Source of the DNA: Profundibacterium mesophilum KAUST100406-0324
GTDB lineage: Bacteria; Pseudomonadota; Alphaproteobacteria; Rhodobacterales; Rhodobacteraceae
Assembly: GCF_009835145.1 (NCBI RefSeq)
Contig: NZ_APKE01000010.1
Coordinates: forward strand, 182,886 to 246,885
DNA: 64,000 nucleotides
Direction: 5' to 3'
Made by a program: the position numbers and the translations under genes. Below the pieces are notes generated by a model. It was given only the letters and a program-made list of their open reading frames with translations, was not told where the DNA came from and searched no databases. Below, one piece after another: positions 1 through 7,711 of the stretch. The stretch's first letter is position 1. The number at the start of each line of letters is the position of its first letter.

Positions 1-558
1 CGCGGCGGGGCTGTCCTGCGGCTCGAGCCGGTCGATGTAGCGAAAATCGAAGGCGACGGTGGCGGCGGTGGGATGGCCGAGCACCGTCTCCTTGGCGAAG
101 GTCGGCCCGGAGATGGCGCCGATGGGATGGCCGGGAAGCTCGGATCCGGCCACCTCGCCCAGCAGCAGGCCGGTCTGCGCCTCGATGCCCTTGGCGCAGA
201 GCGCGATGGGAATGCCCTTCGGCAGGGCGGGACGCATCTGCGCGCAGATCTCGCGCAGGGTCTTGGAGGGGGTGACGATCATCACCGCGCCGGCGCCCGC
301 AAGCGCCGCGCGCATGTCGGTCGTGGCCTCGATCCCCTCGGGCAGGACGACGCCCTCGAGATAGCGGGGGTTTTCGCGGCGGGTGTTGATCGCCTCTGTC
401 ACCGCGCTGTCGCGTCCCCAGAGCGAGACCTGCCGCCCGGCGCGGCGGGCGACCGTCGCGAGCGCCGTGCCCCACGATCCCGCACCGATCACCGCGATCT
501 TGTCATAGGGCCGTGCATGGGCCGGGGCCCGCTGTGACTTGGCGCTCGAGAGAGCCAT
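1..558 (-). CDS. gpsA: NAD(P)-dependent glycerol-3-phosphate dehydrogenase, 3' end outside window
   Basis: GpsA reduces dihydroxyacetone phosphate to sn-glycerol-3-phosphate for phospholipid synthesis in the cytoplasm. Reading the minus strand from the ATG at 556-558 gives an open frame to the window edge. After a short N-terminal extension it shows the Rossmann motif GAGSWGTALA, then VSLWGRD, IVTPSK and ALCAKGIE, and the GPTFAKE segment typical of GpsA. About 186 residues are present of the usual 320-330. The start could be a little further downstream, because the first 18 or so residues precede the conserved core. It is divergent from galU. The identification is firm; only completeness is unknown. 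Confidence 0.93.
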   Translation of the reverse strand, partial: MALSSAKSQRAPAHARPYDKIAVIGAGSWGTALATVARRAGRQVSLWGRDSAVTEAINTRRENPRYLEGVVLPEGIEATTDMRAALAGAGAVMIVTPSKTLREICAQMRPALPKGIPIALCAKGIEAQTGLLLGEVAGSELPGHPIGAISGPTFAKETVLGHPTAATVAFDFRYIDRLEPQDSPAA

Positions 559-915
559 TCAACCACCTCTTGGATTTGGCCTCTCCACCGGCGGAGACCG
601 TCACGGTTGGAAAGCCCGACTTCATCGTAATGTTCCTTGGTCCCGTGGGTTTGCAACGAAAGGCGCGCGATTTCCACCCCTTGTCATGCACGCACAATGC
701 CCGGACGGGCCGGGGTGCCGGCAGTCGGACGTGCCCTGGCCGCCGGCGGGCGGTCCTGCGCGGCCCGCTGCGCATCCCGCTCGCGGGCCCGCCTGCCGCG
801 CGGGCGGGCGAAAGGGTGGGAACGGATCGCGTCGATGCGGCGTTGTCGGGATGTTCCGGGCCTCGGCCCAAGCCAGTCATACCAGTCGTCCATATCAGTA
901 GTGAAGGAGAAACCG
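559..915. other. 357-bp divergent intergenic region between gpsA and galU
   Basis: This gap separates two divergently transcribed genes, so it should carry promoters for both. I see no convincing sigma-70 hexamer pair, no operator palindrome and no RNA gene. Several open frames cross it, but none has a recognisable product and they overlap one another, as expected for random G+C-rich sequence. Confidence 0.5.
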
Positions 916-1833
916 ATGCCAGGATCAGCCGTGAGGACCGCAATCTTCCCCGTCGCGGGATTGGGCACCCGTTTTCTTCCCGCCACGAAGGCGACCCCCA
1001 AGGAACTTCTCCCCGTCATCGACACCCCCCTGATCCAGTTCGCGATCGACGAGGCCCGCGCGGCCGGTGTCGAGCGGATGATCTTCGTGAGCCACCCTTC
1101 CAAATCGGCGATCGAGCGGCACGTGAAGCAGGATGCGGACCTGGCGGCGACGCTACGCGCCCGCGGCAAGAACCGCATCGCCAACCGCCTCGACGCGGCG
1201 GCGCTCAGCGATGACGAATGCGACGTGATCTTCGTGATGCAGGAAGAGCCGCTCGGCCTCGGCCACGCGGTCAACTGCGCGCGCGATCATGTCCTGCCGG
1301 GCGCCGTCGCGGTGATCCTGCCCGACGACCTCATCCTTGGCGGCGAGGGTTGCCTGAGCGAGATGATCGCCGCCTATGAGCGCAGCGATGCCGGCCATAT
1401 GGTCGCCGCGATGGATGTCGCGCGCGAGGCGGTCTCGTCCTACGGCATTCTCGATGTCACCGAGGTCAACGGCGCGCTGATCAAGGCGCGCGGGATGGTC
1501 GAGAAACCCGATCCCGAAACCGCGCCGTCGAACAAGGCCGTTGTCGGCCGCTACGTTCTCGATGGCTCGATCTTCGACGATCTTGACGGCCTCGATGCCG
1601 GTGCCGGCGGCGAGATCCAGCTGACCGATGCGATCGCGGCCGGGATCGAGCGTGTCGGCCTCGTCGGCTTCGCCTTCAGCGGCCTGCGCTTCGATTGCGG
1701 CTCCAAGCAGGGAATGCTGGCCGCGACGCTGCACAGGGCGAGCGGCGATCCCGATTTCTCCGAAGTGCTCGCAGGTCATGCCGCGCTCGAGGGAAAGAAG
1801 GCGACGAAGGCCGACCTGCGCTCCGTCGCCTGA
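916..1833 (+). CDS. galU: UTP-glucose-1-phosphate uridylyltransferase
   Basis: GalU makes UDP-glucose from UTP and glucose-1-phosphate, feeding exopolysaccharide, LPS and galactose metabolism. The 305-residue protein carries the nucleotidyltransferase signature GLGTRFLPATKATPK at residues 15-29 with the expected lysines, then DDLI and VEKP, and GEIQLTDAI near the C-terminus. The ATG at 916 is chosen because the signature falls close to the N-terminus as in the family, and because a strong GAAGGAGA ribosome-binding site lies at 902-909. The frame is open much further upstream, but that extension is low-complexity and unlike the family. The gene is followed by a hairpin terminator. Confidence 0.96.
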   Translation: MPGSAVRTAIFPVAGLGTRFLPATKATPKELLPVIDTPLIQFAIDEARAAGVERMIFVSHPSKSAIERHVKQDADLAATLRARGKNRIANRLDAAALSDDECDVIFVMQEEPLGLGHAVNCARDHVLPGAVAVILPDDLILGGEGCLSEMIAAYERSDAGHMVAAMDVAREAVSSYGILDVTEVNGALIKARGMVEKPDPETAPSNKAVVGRYVLDGSIFDDLDGLDAGAGGEIQLTDAIAAGIERVGLVGFAFSGLRFDCGSKQGMLAATLHRASGDPDFSEVLAGHAALEGKKATKADLRSVA

Positions 1834-1886
1834 GCCGGCCAGCCGGCAGCGCCCGGAGCCCATCTGGGATCACAGCCCGATAGCCA

Positions 1887-1911
1887 AGGCCCCGCCGATC
1901 GTGCGGGGCCT
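1887..1911 (+). terminator. Hairpin terminator after galU
   Basis: A perfect 9-bp inverted repeat, AGGCCCCGC and GCGGGGCCT, encloses a 7-nt loop and is followed by GTCTCGTTT. It lies 54 bp after the galU stop codon and in front of the convergent hupE-like gene, so it could act in both directions. The T-tract is weak. Confidence 0.7.
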
Positions 1912-1980
1912 GTCTCGTTTCGGCACCCTCGCCTCTGCGCGAAAGGGCGGCGGGACGCGCATGCGCCCCGTCATTCCGGG

Positions 1981-3102
1981 CTAGAGGAAAGTGCGCTCTA
2001 TGGCCCAATAGGCCCCGATCAGTGCGATGAAGACCGAAGCGGGCACCGCGATCACCGGGCGATACCAGTCCTTGTTGCGGAACCACAGCCCCACGGCGAG
2101 GAAGGCGGCCGCGATGACGGCGAGCTGGCCGATCTCCACCCCGACATTGAAGCCGATGAGGCCGGTGACGAATTGCGCCGGGGCAAGACCGATCTCGCCC
2201 AGCACCGAGGCGAAGCCGAGCCCGTGCAGCAGACCGAAGACGAAGACCACCACAGGGCGCCAGGGCGACAGGCCGCGCGAGAGGATGTTCTCGACCCCGA
2301 CATAGACGATGGAGACGGCGATCAACGGCTCGACGATCGCCGCCGGCACGGTGACGTAGCCGAGAATTCCGAGCGCCAGCGTGATCGTGTGGGCGAGGGT
2401 GAAGGCGCTGACCTGCCACAAAAGCGGCCCGAGCCGCGCCGAGAGGAAGAACAGGCCGAGCACGAAAAGGATATGGTCGAGACCCTTGGGAATGATGTGC
2501 TGGAAGCCGATCACGATGTAATCGAGAAAGACCGCGCCGGCGCTCTGCACGGTTGGGCCGCTGCGCGAGATCGGATCGCTGCTGCGTCCCGCGGTGAGAT
2601 AGGCGGTATAGGCGTCGGGACCTGCCTCCATCTGGCGGATCACCAGGGCACCGAGCCGGCTGTCCCACCCGATCTGCACCGGGGCGTCGCCGGACGGCAG
2701 ATCGGCGCGCAGGGTCAGGCGGGAGAGCCGCGGCAGGGAGGGGTCGCCCACCTCGGGGACGGTGATGCCCACGAGCTCGGGGCGGACGGTCTGCCCGCCG
2801 GAAAGGATCGAGATCTCCTCCCGCATCTCCGGCCAGAACGTACGGAACGCCGCTTCCAGCTCGGCGGGGGGCAGAGCGCGGAGCCGGTCCACCTCTGCGG
2901 CCTGTCCGGAGGCGTCCGTGTCGAGCAGCCCGTCAAGGTCGGCCCCCGCGATGAAAGGCTCAACCGTCGCCTCCAGCTCGAGCGAGAGCTCCTGCGGGCC
3001 GAGCACGAGATCGCCGATGGCCGGTTGCACCTCGTGGGCGGTGGCGGGCGAGGCGGCGGACATCACGATCACGAACAGCGCCGCGGCGAGCCTTGACACC
3101 AT
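1981..3102 (-). CDS. HupE/UreJ-family membrane protein
   Basis: This is a membrane protein of the HupE/UreJ_2 type, a family linked to nickel or other metal handling; the substrate here is unknown. A signal-like segment (RLAAALFVIVMSAASPATA) is followed by about 180 periplasmic residues. The C-terminal half has about six hydrophobic segments, with the family motif GFQHIIPKGLDHILF and later GLLHGLGFASVL carrying conserved histidines. The ATG at 3100-3102 (373 residues) puts the signal peptide at the N-terminus. An alternative ATG at 3153 would add 17 residues and overlap the start of the divergent DUF4198 gene. That partner suggests a joint metal-uptake role, which is inference. Confidence 0.82.
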   Translation of the reverse strand: MVSRLAAALFVIVMSAASPATAHEVQPAIGDLVLGPQELSLELEATVEPFIAGADLDGLLDTDASGQAAEVDRLRALPPAELEAAFRTFWPEMREEISILSGGQTVRPELVGITVPEVGDPSLPRLSRLTLRADLPSGDAPVQIGWDSRLGALVIRQMEAGPDAYTAYLTAGRSSDPISRSGPTVQSAGAVFLDYIVIGFQHIIPKGLDHILFVLGLFFLSARLGPLLWQVSAFTLAHTITLALGILGYVTVPAAIVEPLIAVSIVYVGVENILSRGLSPWRPVVVFVFGLLHGLGFASVLGEIGLAPAQFVTGLIGFNVGVEIGQLAVIAAAFLAVGLWFRNKDWYRPVIAVPASVFIALIGAYWAIERTFL

Positions 3103-3151
3103 GCCGCGAACACGCACTTTCTGGCTGGAAATGACAGGTTTGGATGGTGAC

Positions 3152-3970
3152 ATGGGCTACCTCGGGCAGATGATCGGCGCAATTTTTCTTGGGATTAGCA
3201 CAGTTGCGGCCCACGGCCACGAGTTCTGGATCGATCCTGAGCAATTCGAGATCGAAAAGGGCGGAAATGTCGTCGCCGCGATCCGCGTCGGCGAGCTCTA
3301 CAAGGGATCGTCCTATGCCTTCGTGCCGGCGCGCTTCCAGCTTTTCGACCTGATCCAGGGCGATATGCGCGGGCCGGTCCAGGCCCGGATCGGTGATCGT
3401 CCGGCGCTGAACATGCGCATCAACGAGGAGGGGCTGCTGACGGTCCTTTATGTCAGCACCGACTCGACCGTCACCTATGACGATCCCGACAAGTTCGTGA
3501 GCTTCACGACCCACAAGGATGCCGAATGGGTTCTCGAGGAGCACGCCCGGCGCGGCCTTCCGGAGGCCGGGTTCACCGAGATCTATTCGCGACATGCGAA
3601 GGCGCTCATCGCGGTGGGAGAGGGGGCGGGACAGGATGCCGCCCGCGGCCTGCTCACCGAGATCGTCGCGCTCAAGAACCCCTATCTGGACGATCTGTCC
3701 GAAGGAATGCCGGTGCGGGTCTTCTACCAGGGCGAGCCACGCAAGCAGGCGCAGGTCGAGATCTTCGCGCGCCGCGACGGCGAAGTGCTTGCGCCGGTGA
3801 CGGTGCGCACCGACGAGGACGGGCGCGCGGTGATCCCCGTCACGCCCGGAACGCAATACCTGCTCGATTCGGTCGTCCTGCGCGTTCCCGCGCCCGATAT
3901 CGCGAAGGCCACGGGCGCCGTGTGGGAAAGCCTCTGGGCAAGTCTCGTCTTCGGCGTGCCGGCCGAGTGA
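3152..3970 (+). CDS. DUF4198 domain periplasmic protein
   Basis: This 272-residue secreted protein resembles the DUF4198 family, whose members often accompany nickel or cobalt uptake systems as periplasmic components. After a short hydrophobic signal (MIGAIFLGISTVAA) the mature start is HGHEFWIDP, the histidine-rich beginning typical of the family. The C-terminal part has the beta-sandwich pattern, including GMPVRVFYQGEP and TDEDGRAVIPV. A start at the ATG at 3131 would add seven residues. It is divergent from the HupE/UreJ-like gene, and the two start regions are within about 50 bp, so they probably share control. The metal and the direction of transport cannot be read from sequence. Confidence 0.75.
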   Translation: MGYLGQMIGAIFLGISTVAAHGHEFWIDPEQFEIEKGGNVVAAIRVGELYKGSSYAFVPARFQLFDLIQGDMRGPVQARIGDRPALNMRINEEGLLTVLYVSTDSTVTYDDPDKFVSFTTHKDAEWVLEEHARRGLPEAGFTEIYSRHAKALIAVGEGAGQDAARGLLTEIVALKNPYLDDLSEGMPVRVFYQGEPRKQAQVEIFARRDGEVLAPVTVRTDEDGRAVIPVTPGTQYLLDSVVLRVPAPDIAKATGAVWESLWASLVFGVPAE

Positions 3971-3989
3971 ACCCGGCGCCCCGGCGCCG

Positions 3990-4400
3990 CTACGGTTTGC
4001 GCGATCTCATCATTCTCTCGGCGCGGCGCCGCACGAGGGTGCTGCGCAGATCGTGCATCGCCAGCAGCAGATCGTCCGTCACCGCGTCGAGCTGATCGTC
4101 GCTGGCACGCGACTGCACCCATTGCGCCGTCTGGTTCAGGTGATCGACCGCGCGCAGGATGTCATCGGTCTCGCGCCGCGCGAGCAGCTCCCGGCGGGCC
4201 TCGATCCAGCGGGCGATCTCCTCGCGGTCGCGGGCCCCCAGCACCCTGTCGCCATGCGGTTTCACCTCGCCCTTGCGGATGTTGACCACAGCGATCTGGT
4301 CCATCTCGATCCGGTTCTGCCGGTTGTCGGAATTGACCGCGAAGACCTGTGCGCCGTTCTCTCGCACCCTGAAGTAGTAGTCGGGAAGATCGGCGCTCAT
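3990..4400 (-). CDS. Conserved hypothetical protein co-transcribed with aspartate aminotransferase
   Basis: I do not recognise this 136-residue protein. It is soluble and charged, with no signal peptide or membrane segment. The N-terminal third (YYFRVRENGAQVFAVNSDN) looks like a small beta domain. The rest is helical and rich in Asp and Arg, ending in a basic RRRAERMMRSRKP tail. The ATG at 4398-4400 overlaps the stop of the upstream aminotransferase gene in an ATGA arrangement, so the pair is translationally coupled. A longer frame continues upstream in this phase, but it is a shadow of the aminotransferase. The function is unknown. Confidence 0.75.
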   Translation of the reverse strand: MSADLPDYYFRVRENGAQVFAVNSDNRQNRIEMDQIAVVNIRKGEVKPHGDRVLGARDREEIARWIEARRELLARRETDDILRAVDHLNQTAQWVQSRASDDQLDAVTDDLLLAMHDLRSTLVRRRAERMMRSRKP

Positions 4401-5614
4401 ATCGTCTCCTCCGCCTGCAATCCCGCGCAGAAGCGCGCGATCCTGCCGCAGGCTTCTTCCAGGACGTGGTCCGATGCCGCGTAGCTGACGCGGAAGGCCG
4501 GGGACATTCCGAAGGCCGCCCCGAAGACCACGGCCACGCCCTGCTCCTCGAGCAGCGCGGCCGCGAAATCCTCGTCGCTCCCGAGCATCGCCCCCCCGGC
4601 GCTGCGCTTGCCGATGCAGCCGGCGATCGAGGGATAGACGTAGAAGGCGCCCTGGGGCGTCGGGCATTCGATGCCCTCGCAGCCGTTCAGGGCCCGCACC
4701 ACGAGATCGCGCCGGCGGGCGAAGACCGTGCGCCATTCGTCGAGGAACGCCTGCGGACCCTCCAGCGCCGCGACGGCGGCCCACTGGCTGACCGAGCAGG
4801 GATTGTTCGTCGATTGCGACTGGATCTTGCGCATTGCCGCGATGAGGGGGGCGGGACCGGCCCCGTAGCCGATCCGCCAGCCGGTCATCGCGAAGGCCTT
4901 GGACATGCCGTTGCACAGAAGGACGCGCTCCGCGATGCGGGGGGCTGCGGCGGCGATGGAATGGGCCTTGAAGCCATCGAAGACGAGATGCTCGTAGATC
5001 TCGTCGCTCATGACGTGGAGCCAAGGATGCGCCGCGACCACCTCGCCGAGCGCGGCGAGTTCCTCGCGCGTATAGGCCGCCCCTGTCGGGTTCGAGGGTG
5101 CGTTCAGGATCAACCACTTGCTGCGCGGGGTTATCGCCTCGGCCAGTTGCCGGGGTGTCAGCTTGAACCCGGCCTCCGGCGCGCAGGGCAGGATGACGGG
5201 CGTGCCGCCGGCAAGCCGGGTCATGTCGGGATAGCTCACCCAGTAGGGCGCGGGGATCAGCACCTCGTCCCCGGGATCGAGGCTGGCCATCAGGGCATTG
5301 TAGAGCACCTGTTTGCCGCCCGAGGAGACGGAGATCTGGGCGGGTTCGTAATGCAGCGCATTCTCGCGCGACAGCTTGGCGCAGATCGCCCGCTTCAACT
5401 CGGCGATGCCGTCCACGGCGGTGTAGCGTGTCTTGCCCTCGTCGATGGCTTTCTTGCCGGCCTCGCGGATATGGGGCGGGGTGTCGAAATCGGGCTCGCC
5501 CGCGCTTAGCGCGATGATGTCCGCGCCGCCGGCTGCAAGCTCGGCCGCGCGGTTGGTGATCGTCACCGTGGGCGACGGTCTGACCCGTGCGAGGGTCGCG
5601 GAAAGAAGGTCCAT
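4397..5614 (-). CDS. aatA: Aspartate aminotransferase (class I PLP enzyme)
   Basis: The enzyme transfers the amino group between aspartate and 2-oxoglutarate in the cytoplasm. The 405-residue product is full length for the I-gamma subgroup. It shows LSAGEPDFDTP at residues 37-47, YTAVDGI, the NAPSNPTG loop at 171-178, SDEIYE, and the PLP-binding lysine K239 in NGMSKAFAMTGWRIG. The substrate carboxylate-binding arginine is in FRVSY near the C-terminus. It is the first gene of a two-gene operon and lies divergent from the XRE regulator gene. Prephenate aminotransferase activity is also known in this subgroup and cannot be excluded. Confidence 0.93.
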   Translation of the reverse strand: MDLLSATLARVRPSPTVTITNRAAELAAGGADIIALSAGEPDFDTPPHIREAGKKAIDEGKTRYTAVDGIAELKRAICAKLSRENALHYEPAQISVSSGGKQVLYNALMASLDPGDEVLIPAPYWVSYPDMTRLAGGTPVILPCAPEAGFKLTPRQLAEAITPRSKWLILNAPSNPTGAAYTREELAALGEVVAAHPWLHVMSDEIYEHLVFDGFKAHSIAAAAPRIAERVLLCNGMSKAFAMTGWRIGYGAGPAPLIAAMRKIQSQSTNNPCSVSQWAAVAALEGPQAFLDEWRTVFARRRDLVVRALNGCEGIECPTPQGAFYVYPSIAGCIGKRSAGGAMLGSDEDFAAALLEEQGVAVVFGAAFGMSPAFRVSYAASDHVLEEACGRIARFCAGLQAEETI

Positions 5615-5710
5615 GGTCGCCTCTCGATGGAATGTCGCTGGGTTTCGTCATAGATTTCCGCCGGTGGCCAATCAAGAGCCGGGTCCATGTGCACCCGGCG
5701 GGGAGATGCG

Positions 5711-6148
5711 ATGATGAGCGACGAGCAGCAGACCGGGACCCGATCGGACGCGCAGGGCGATGCCGATGCGCGGTGGTATTCGAACGAGACCGCGACCTTC
5801 GGCGATCGCCTCGCCGATGCGCGCGCGGCCGTCGGGATGTCCCAGGAGGAGCTTGCGCGGCGTCTCGGCGTGAAGCTCCGGACGCTCGACAACTGGGAGA
5901 ACGACCTTTCGGAGCCGCGCGCGAACCGGCTGAGCATGCTGTCGGGATTGCTCAACGTCTCGTTCCGCTGGCTGCTGACGGGCGAGGGTGAGGGGCTCAC
6001 GCCGCCTGAGCCGGGCGGCGTGAGCGCGCAATCCCACGCGCTCCTTGCCGATCTGCGGCAATTGCGCAGCGACATGTTGCGCCTGACCGACCGGCTGGGG
6101 CACATCGAGAAGCAGTTGAAGACGTCGATCACGGAGACCGGCACATGA
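5711..6148 (+). CDS. XRE-family helix-turn-helix protein
   Basis: This is a probable DNA-binding regulator of about 145 residues. A helix-turn-helix of the Cro/C1 type spans roughly residues 28-80 (FGDRLADARAAVGMSQEELARR and the recognition region LRTLDNWEN). The C-terminal third is a likely amphipathic coiled coil (LLADLRQLRSDMLRL) that could dimerise. The start is set at the paired ATGs at 5711/5714, after a GGGGAG-type ribosome site. The stop overlaps the ATG of sdhE (ATGA), giving tight coupling with a succinate dehydrogenase assembly factor. Target genes are unknown; autoregulation is plausible. Confidence 0.85.
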   Translation: MMSDEQQTGTRSDAQGDADARWYSNETATFGDRLADARAAVGMSQEELARRLGVKLRTLDNWENDLSEPRANRLSMLSGLLNVSFRWLLTGEGEGLTPPEPGGVSAQSHALLADLRQLRSDMLRLTDRLGHIEKQLKTSITETGT

Positions 6149-6411
6149 GCGAGACGCACGAGATCAGGATCAAGCGCCTCCGGCTGAGAAGCTGGCGGCG
6201 CGGGATCAAGGAAATGGACCTTCTGCTGGGACATTTCGCCGATACGCGCCTCGAGGGGCTCGACGCGGGGGAGCTCGATCTCTTCGAACTGGTGCTCGAG
6301 CAGCATGACCAGGATCTCTATCGCTGGGTGAGCGGGCTCGAGACGCCCCCGGATGCGATCGCACCGATGCTGGCGCGGATCACCGCGGCCGCCTCCGACA
6401 GGATCGCCTAG
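6145..6411 (+). CDS. sdhE: Succinate dehydrogenase FAD assembly factor
   Basis: SdhE (SDHAF2/Sdh5, formerly DUF339) promotes covalent FAD attachment to the flavoprotein subunit of succinate dehydrogenase. The 88-residue size is typical. The diagnostic RGxxE motif is at residues 19-23 (RGIKEMD), followed by the family pattern LLGHFAD and, further on, DLFELVLEQHDQDLYRWV. Its ATG overlaps the stop of the preceding XRE gene. That pairing is unusual for function but gives coupled translation. Confidence 0.93.
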   Translation: MSETHEIRIKRLRLRSWRRGIKEMDLLLGHFADTRLEGLDAGELDLFELVLEQHDQDLYRWVSGLETPPDAIAPMLARITAAASDRIA

Positions 6412-6522
6412 CCGGCCTCCGAGCCGCCGCCCGAAAGGTAGCCGGGCCGGCGCGCGCGGGCCTTTCGTATCGGCGCGCGGGGCGGGCGGGCCTTTCGCCG
6501 GGATGTATCCTCTACCTTTGAC

Positions 6523-6539
6523 GAAAAATTAGCATTTTC
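6523..6539. promoter_or_regulatory. AT-rich imperfect palindrome upstream of the LdtR-like gene
   Basis: GAAAAATTAGCATTTTC stands out as an A+T-rich island in very G+C-rich DNA, 16 bp before the first possible start of the MarR-type regulator gene. Its outer arms GAAAA and TTTTC are inverted repeats. A TTGACG hexamer at 6518-6523 could serve as a -35 element, placing this sequence in the promoter spacer. An autoregulatory operator is inferred, not shown. Confidence 0.4.
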
Positions 6540-6555
6540 CCTCGCAAACTGCTCC

Positions 6556-7077
6556 ATGACAGAAAGCATGGAGGGCATGATGAGCGCGATCGAGCGGTGG
6601 CAACCCGGGACCCGGCGGGGTTTCATGGACGAGTATCTCGACAGCTTGTCATTGGTGGAACGGCTGCACAGGCTGCTCCTTGACGTGCTGAAGGACGAGT
6701 TCGAGCGGCTCGGCGTGCTGGAAATCAATTCCGTGCAGGCGCTGCTGCTCTTCAATGTCGGCGATAACGAGGTGACGGCGGGCGAGCTAAAATCGCGCGG
6801 CTATTACCAGGGCTCGAACGTGTCCTACAATCTCAAGAAGCTCGTGGACATGGGCTACATGCATCACCAGCGCTGCGAGATCGACCGGCGGGCGGTGCGC
6901 GTCAAGCTCACGCCCAAGGGGCGCAACATCCACCAGATGGTCAGCAACCTCTTCGAGCGCCATGCCGATGGCATGCAGACGCGCGGCGTCCTCGGACTGG
7001 AAGGCATCGAGCAGATCAATTCCCAGTTGCGGCGCATCGAGCGTTACTGGACGGATCAGATCCGCTACATCTACTGA
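6556..7077 (+). CDS. ldtR: MarR-type winged-helix regulator, LdtR-like
   Basis: This 173-residue winged-helix protein closely resembles LdtR, an alphaproteobacterial MarR regulator named for control of an L,D-transpeptidase and linked to osmotic stress and cell-envelope functions. Visible hallmarks are LVERLHRLLLDVLKDEFERLG, EINSVQALLLFN, the recognition helix RGYYQGSNVSYNLKKL, the wing segment DRRAVRVKLTPKG and the C-terminal YWTDQIRYIY. The start is uncertain: ATGs occur at 6556, 6568, 6577 and 6580, and a GGAGGG sequence lies too close to the last two. The family identification is firm; equivalence to LdtR is by recall of the sequence pattern. Confidence 0.82.
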   Translation: MTESMEGMMSAIERWQPGTRRGFMDEYLDSLSLVERLHRLLLDVLKDEFERLGVLEINSVQALLLFNVGDNEVTAGELKSRGYYQGSNVSYNLKKLVDMGYMHHQRCEIDRRAVRVKLTPKGRNIHQMVSNLFERHADGMQTRGVLGLEGIEQINSQLRRIERYWTDQIRYIY

Positions 7078-7207
7078 CACTCCATCTGCCCCGCCATTCC
7101 GGGGCCGGAGGGCTCCGGCCCGGCGCCGAGCCGATCGTCGACCTCGCCCGCGCGCCGCGTGAACCCTTGCCAAGCGGCCGCGCGCCGCGCCGGACCATGT
7201 GCCGCCC

Positions 7208-7636
7208 TTACCAGTGCCCGGTATTCTCCATGCTCGCCCAGGGCTCTTCGGGCGGCAGGGCATCGCCCGCTTGCAGCAGTTCGATGGATACGTTGTCCGG
7301 CGAGCGCACGAAGGCCATATGCCCGTCGCGCGGAGGACGGTTGATGGTGACGCCGTTCTCCATCAGGTGCCGGCACATCGCGTAGATGTCGTCGACCCGG
7401 TAGGCGAGATGTCCGAAATGGCGGCTGTCCGAAGGCAGGCCCTCGTCGCCGTCCCAGTTATGGGTCATCTCGACCGCGGCATTCTGTTGTCCCGGCGGTG
7501 CCATGAAAAGCAGCGTGAAGCGGCCTTTCTCATTGTCCATGCGGCGGGTCTCCTCGAGGCCGAGAAGCTCGAAGAAGCGCCGCGAGGCGTCGAGATTCTT
7601 CACGCGGACCATCGTGTGCAGATAGGTGATCGACAT
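7208..7636 (-). CDS. gloA: Lactoylglutathione lyase (glyoxalase I)
   Basis: GloA isomerises the hemithioacetal of methylglyoxal and glutathione to S-lactoylglutathione. The 142-residue single-domain protein has the vicinal-oxygen-chelate fold pattern. Metal-ligand candidates are the histidine in YLHTMVRV (residue 7), the glutamate in AVEMTHNWD, the histidine in HFGHLAY and the glutamate in VSIELLQ. The ATG at 7634-7636 is preferred because the conserved core starts right after it, and an AAAGGAGC ribosome site precedes it. The longer frame adds an unlikely basic leader. Confidence 0.93.
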   Translation of the reverse strand: MSITYLHTMVRVKNLDASRRFFELLGLEETRRMDNEKGRFTLLFMAPPGQQNAAVEMTHNWDGDEGLPSDSRHFGHLAYRVDDIYAMCRHLMENGVTINRPPRDGHMAFVRSPDNVSIELLQAGDALPPEEPWASMENTGHW

Positions 7637-7711
7637 CGGAGCTGCTCCTTTGCGCATTGGCTTGGGCAAGGACCTAGGTCCCGGGCGGCGGGATGCAAAG
7701 GCGAAGTCGGG

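Noticed and set aside
503..943. Minus-strand open frame overlapping the gpsA start and the galU start
   Set aside because: Its codons are Arg- and Pro-rich with no family match, and it would overlap galU and gpsA in other phases.
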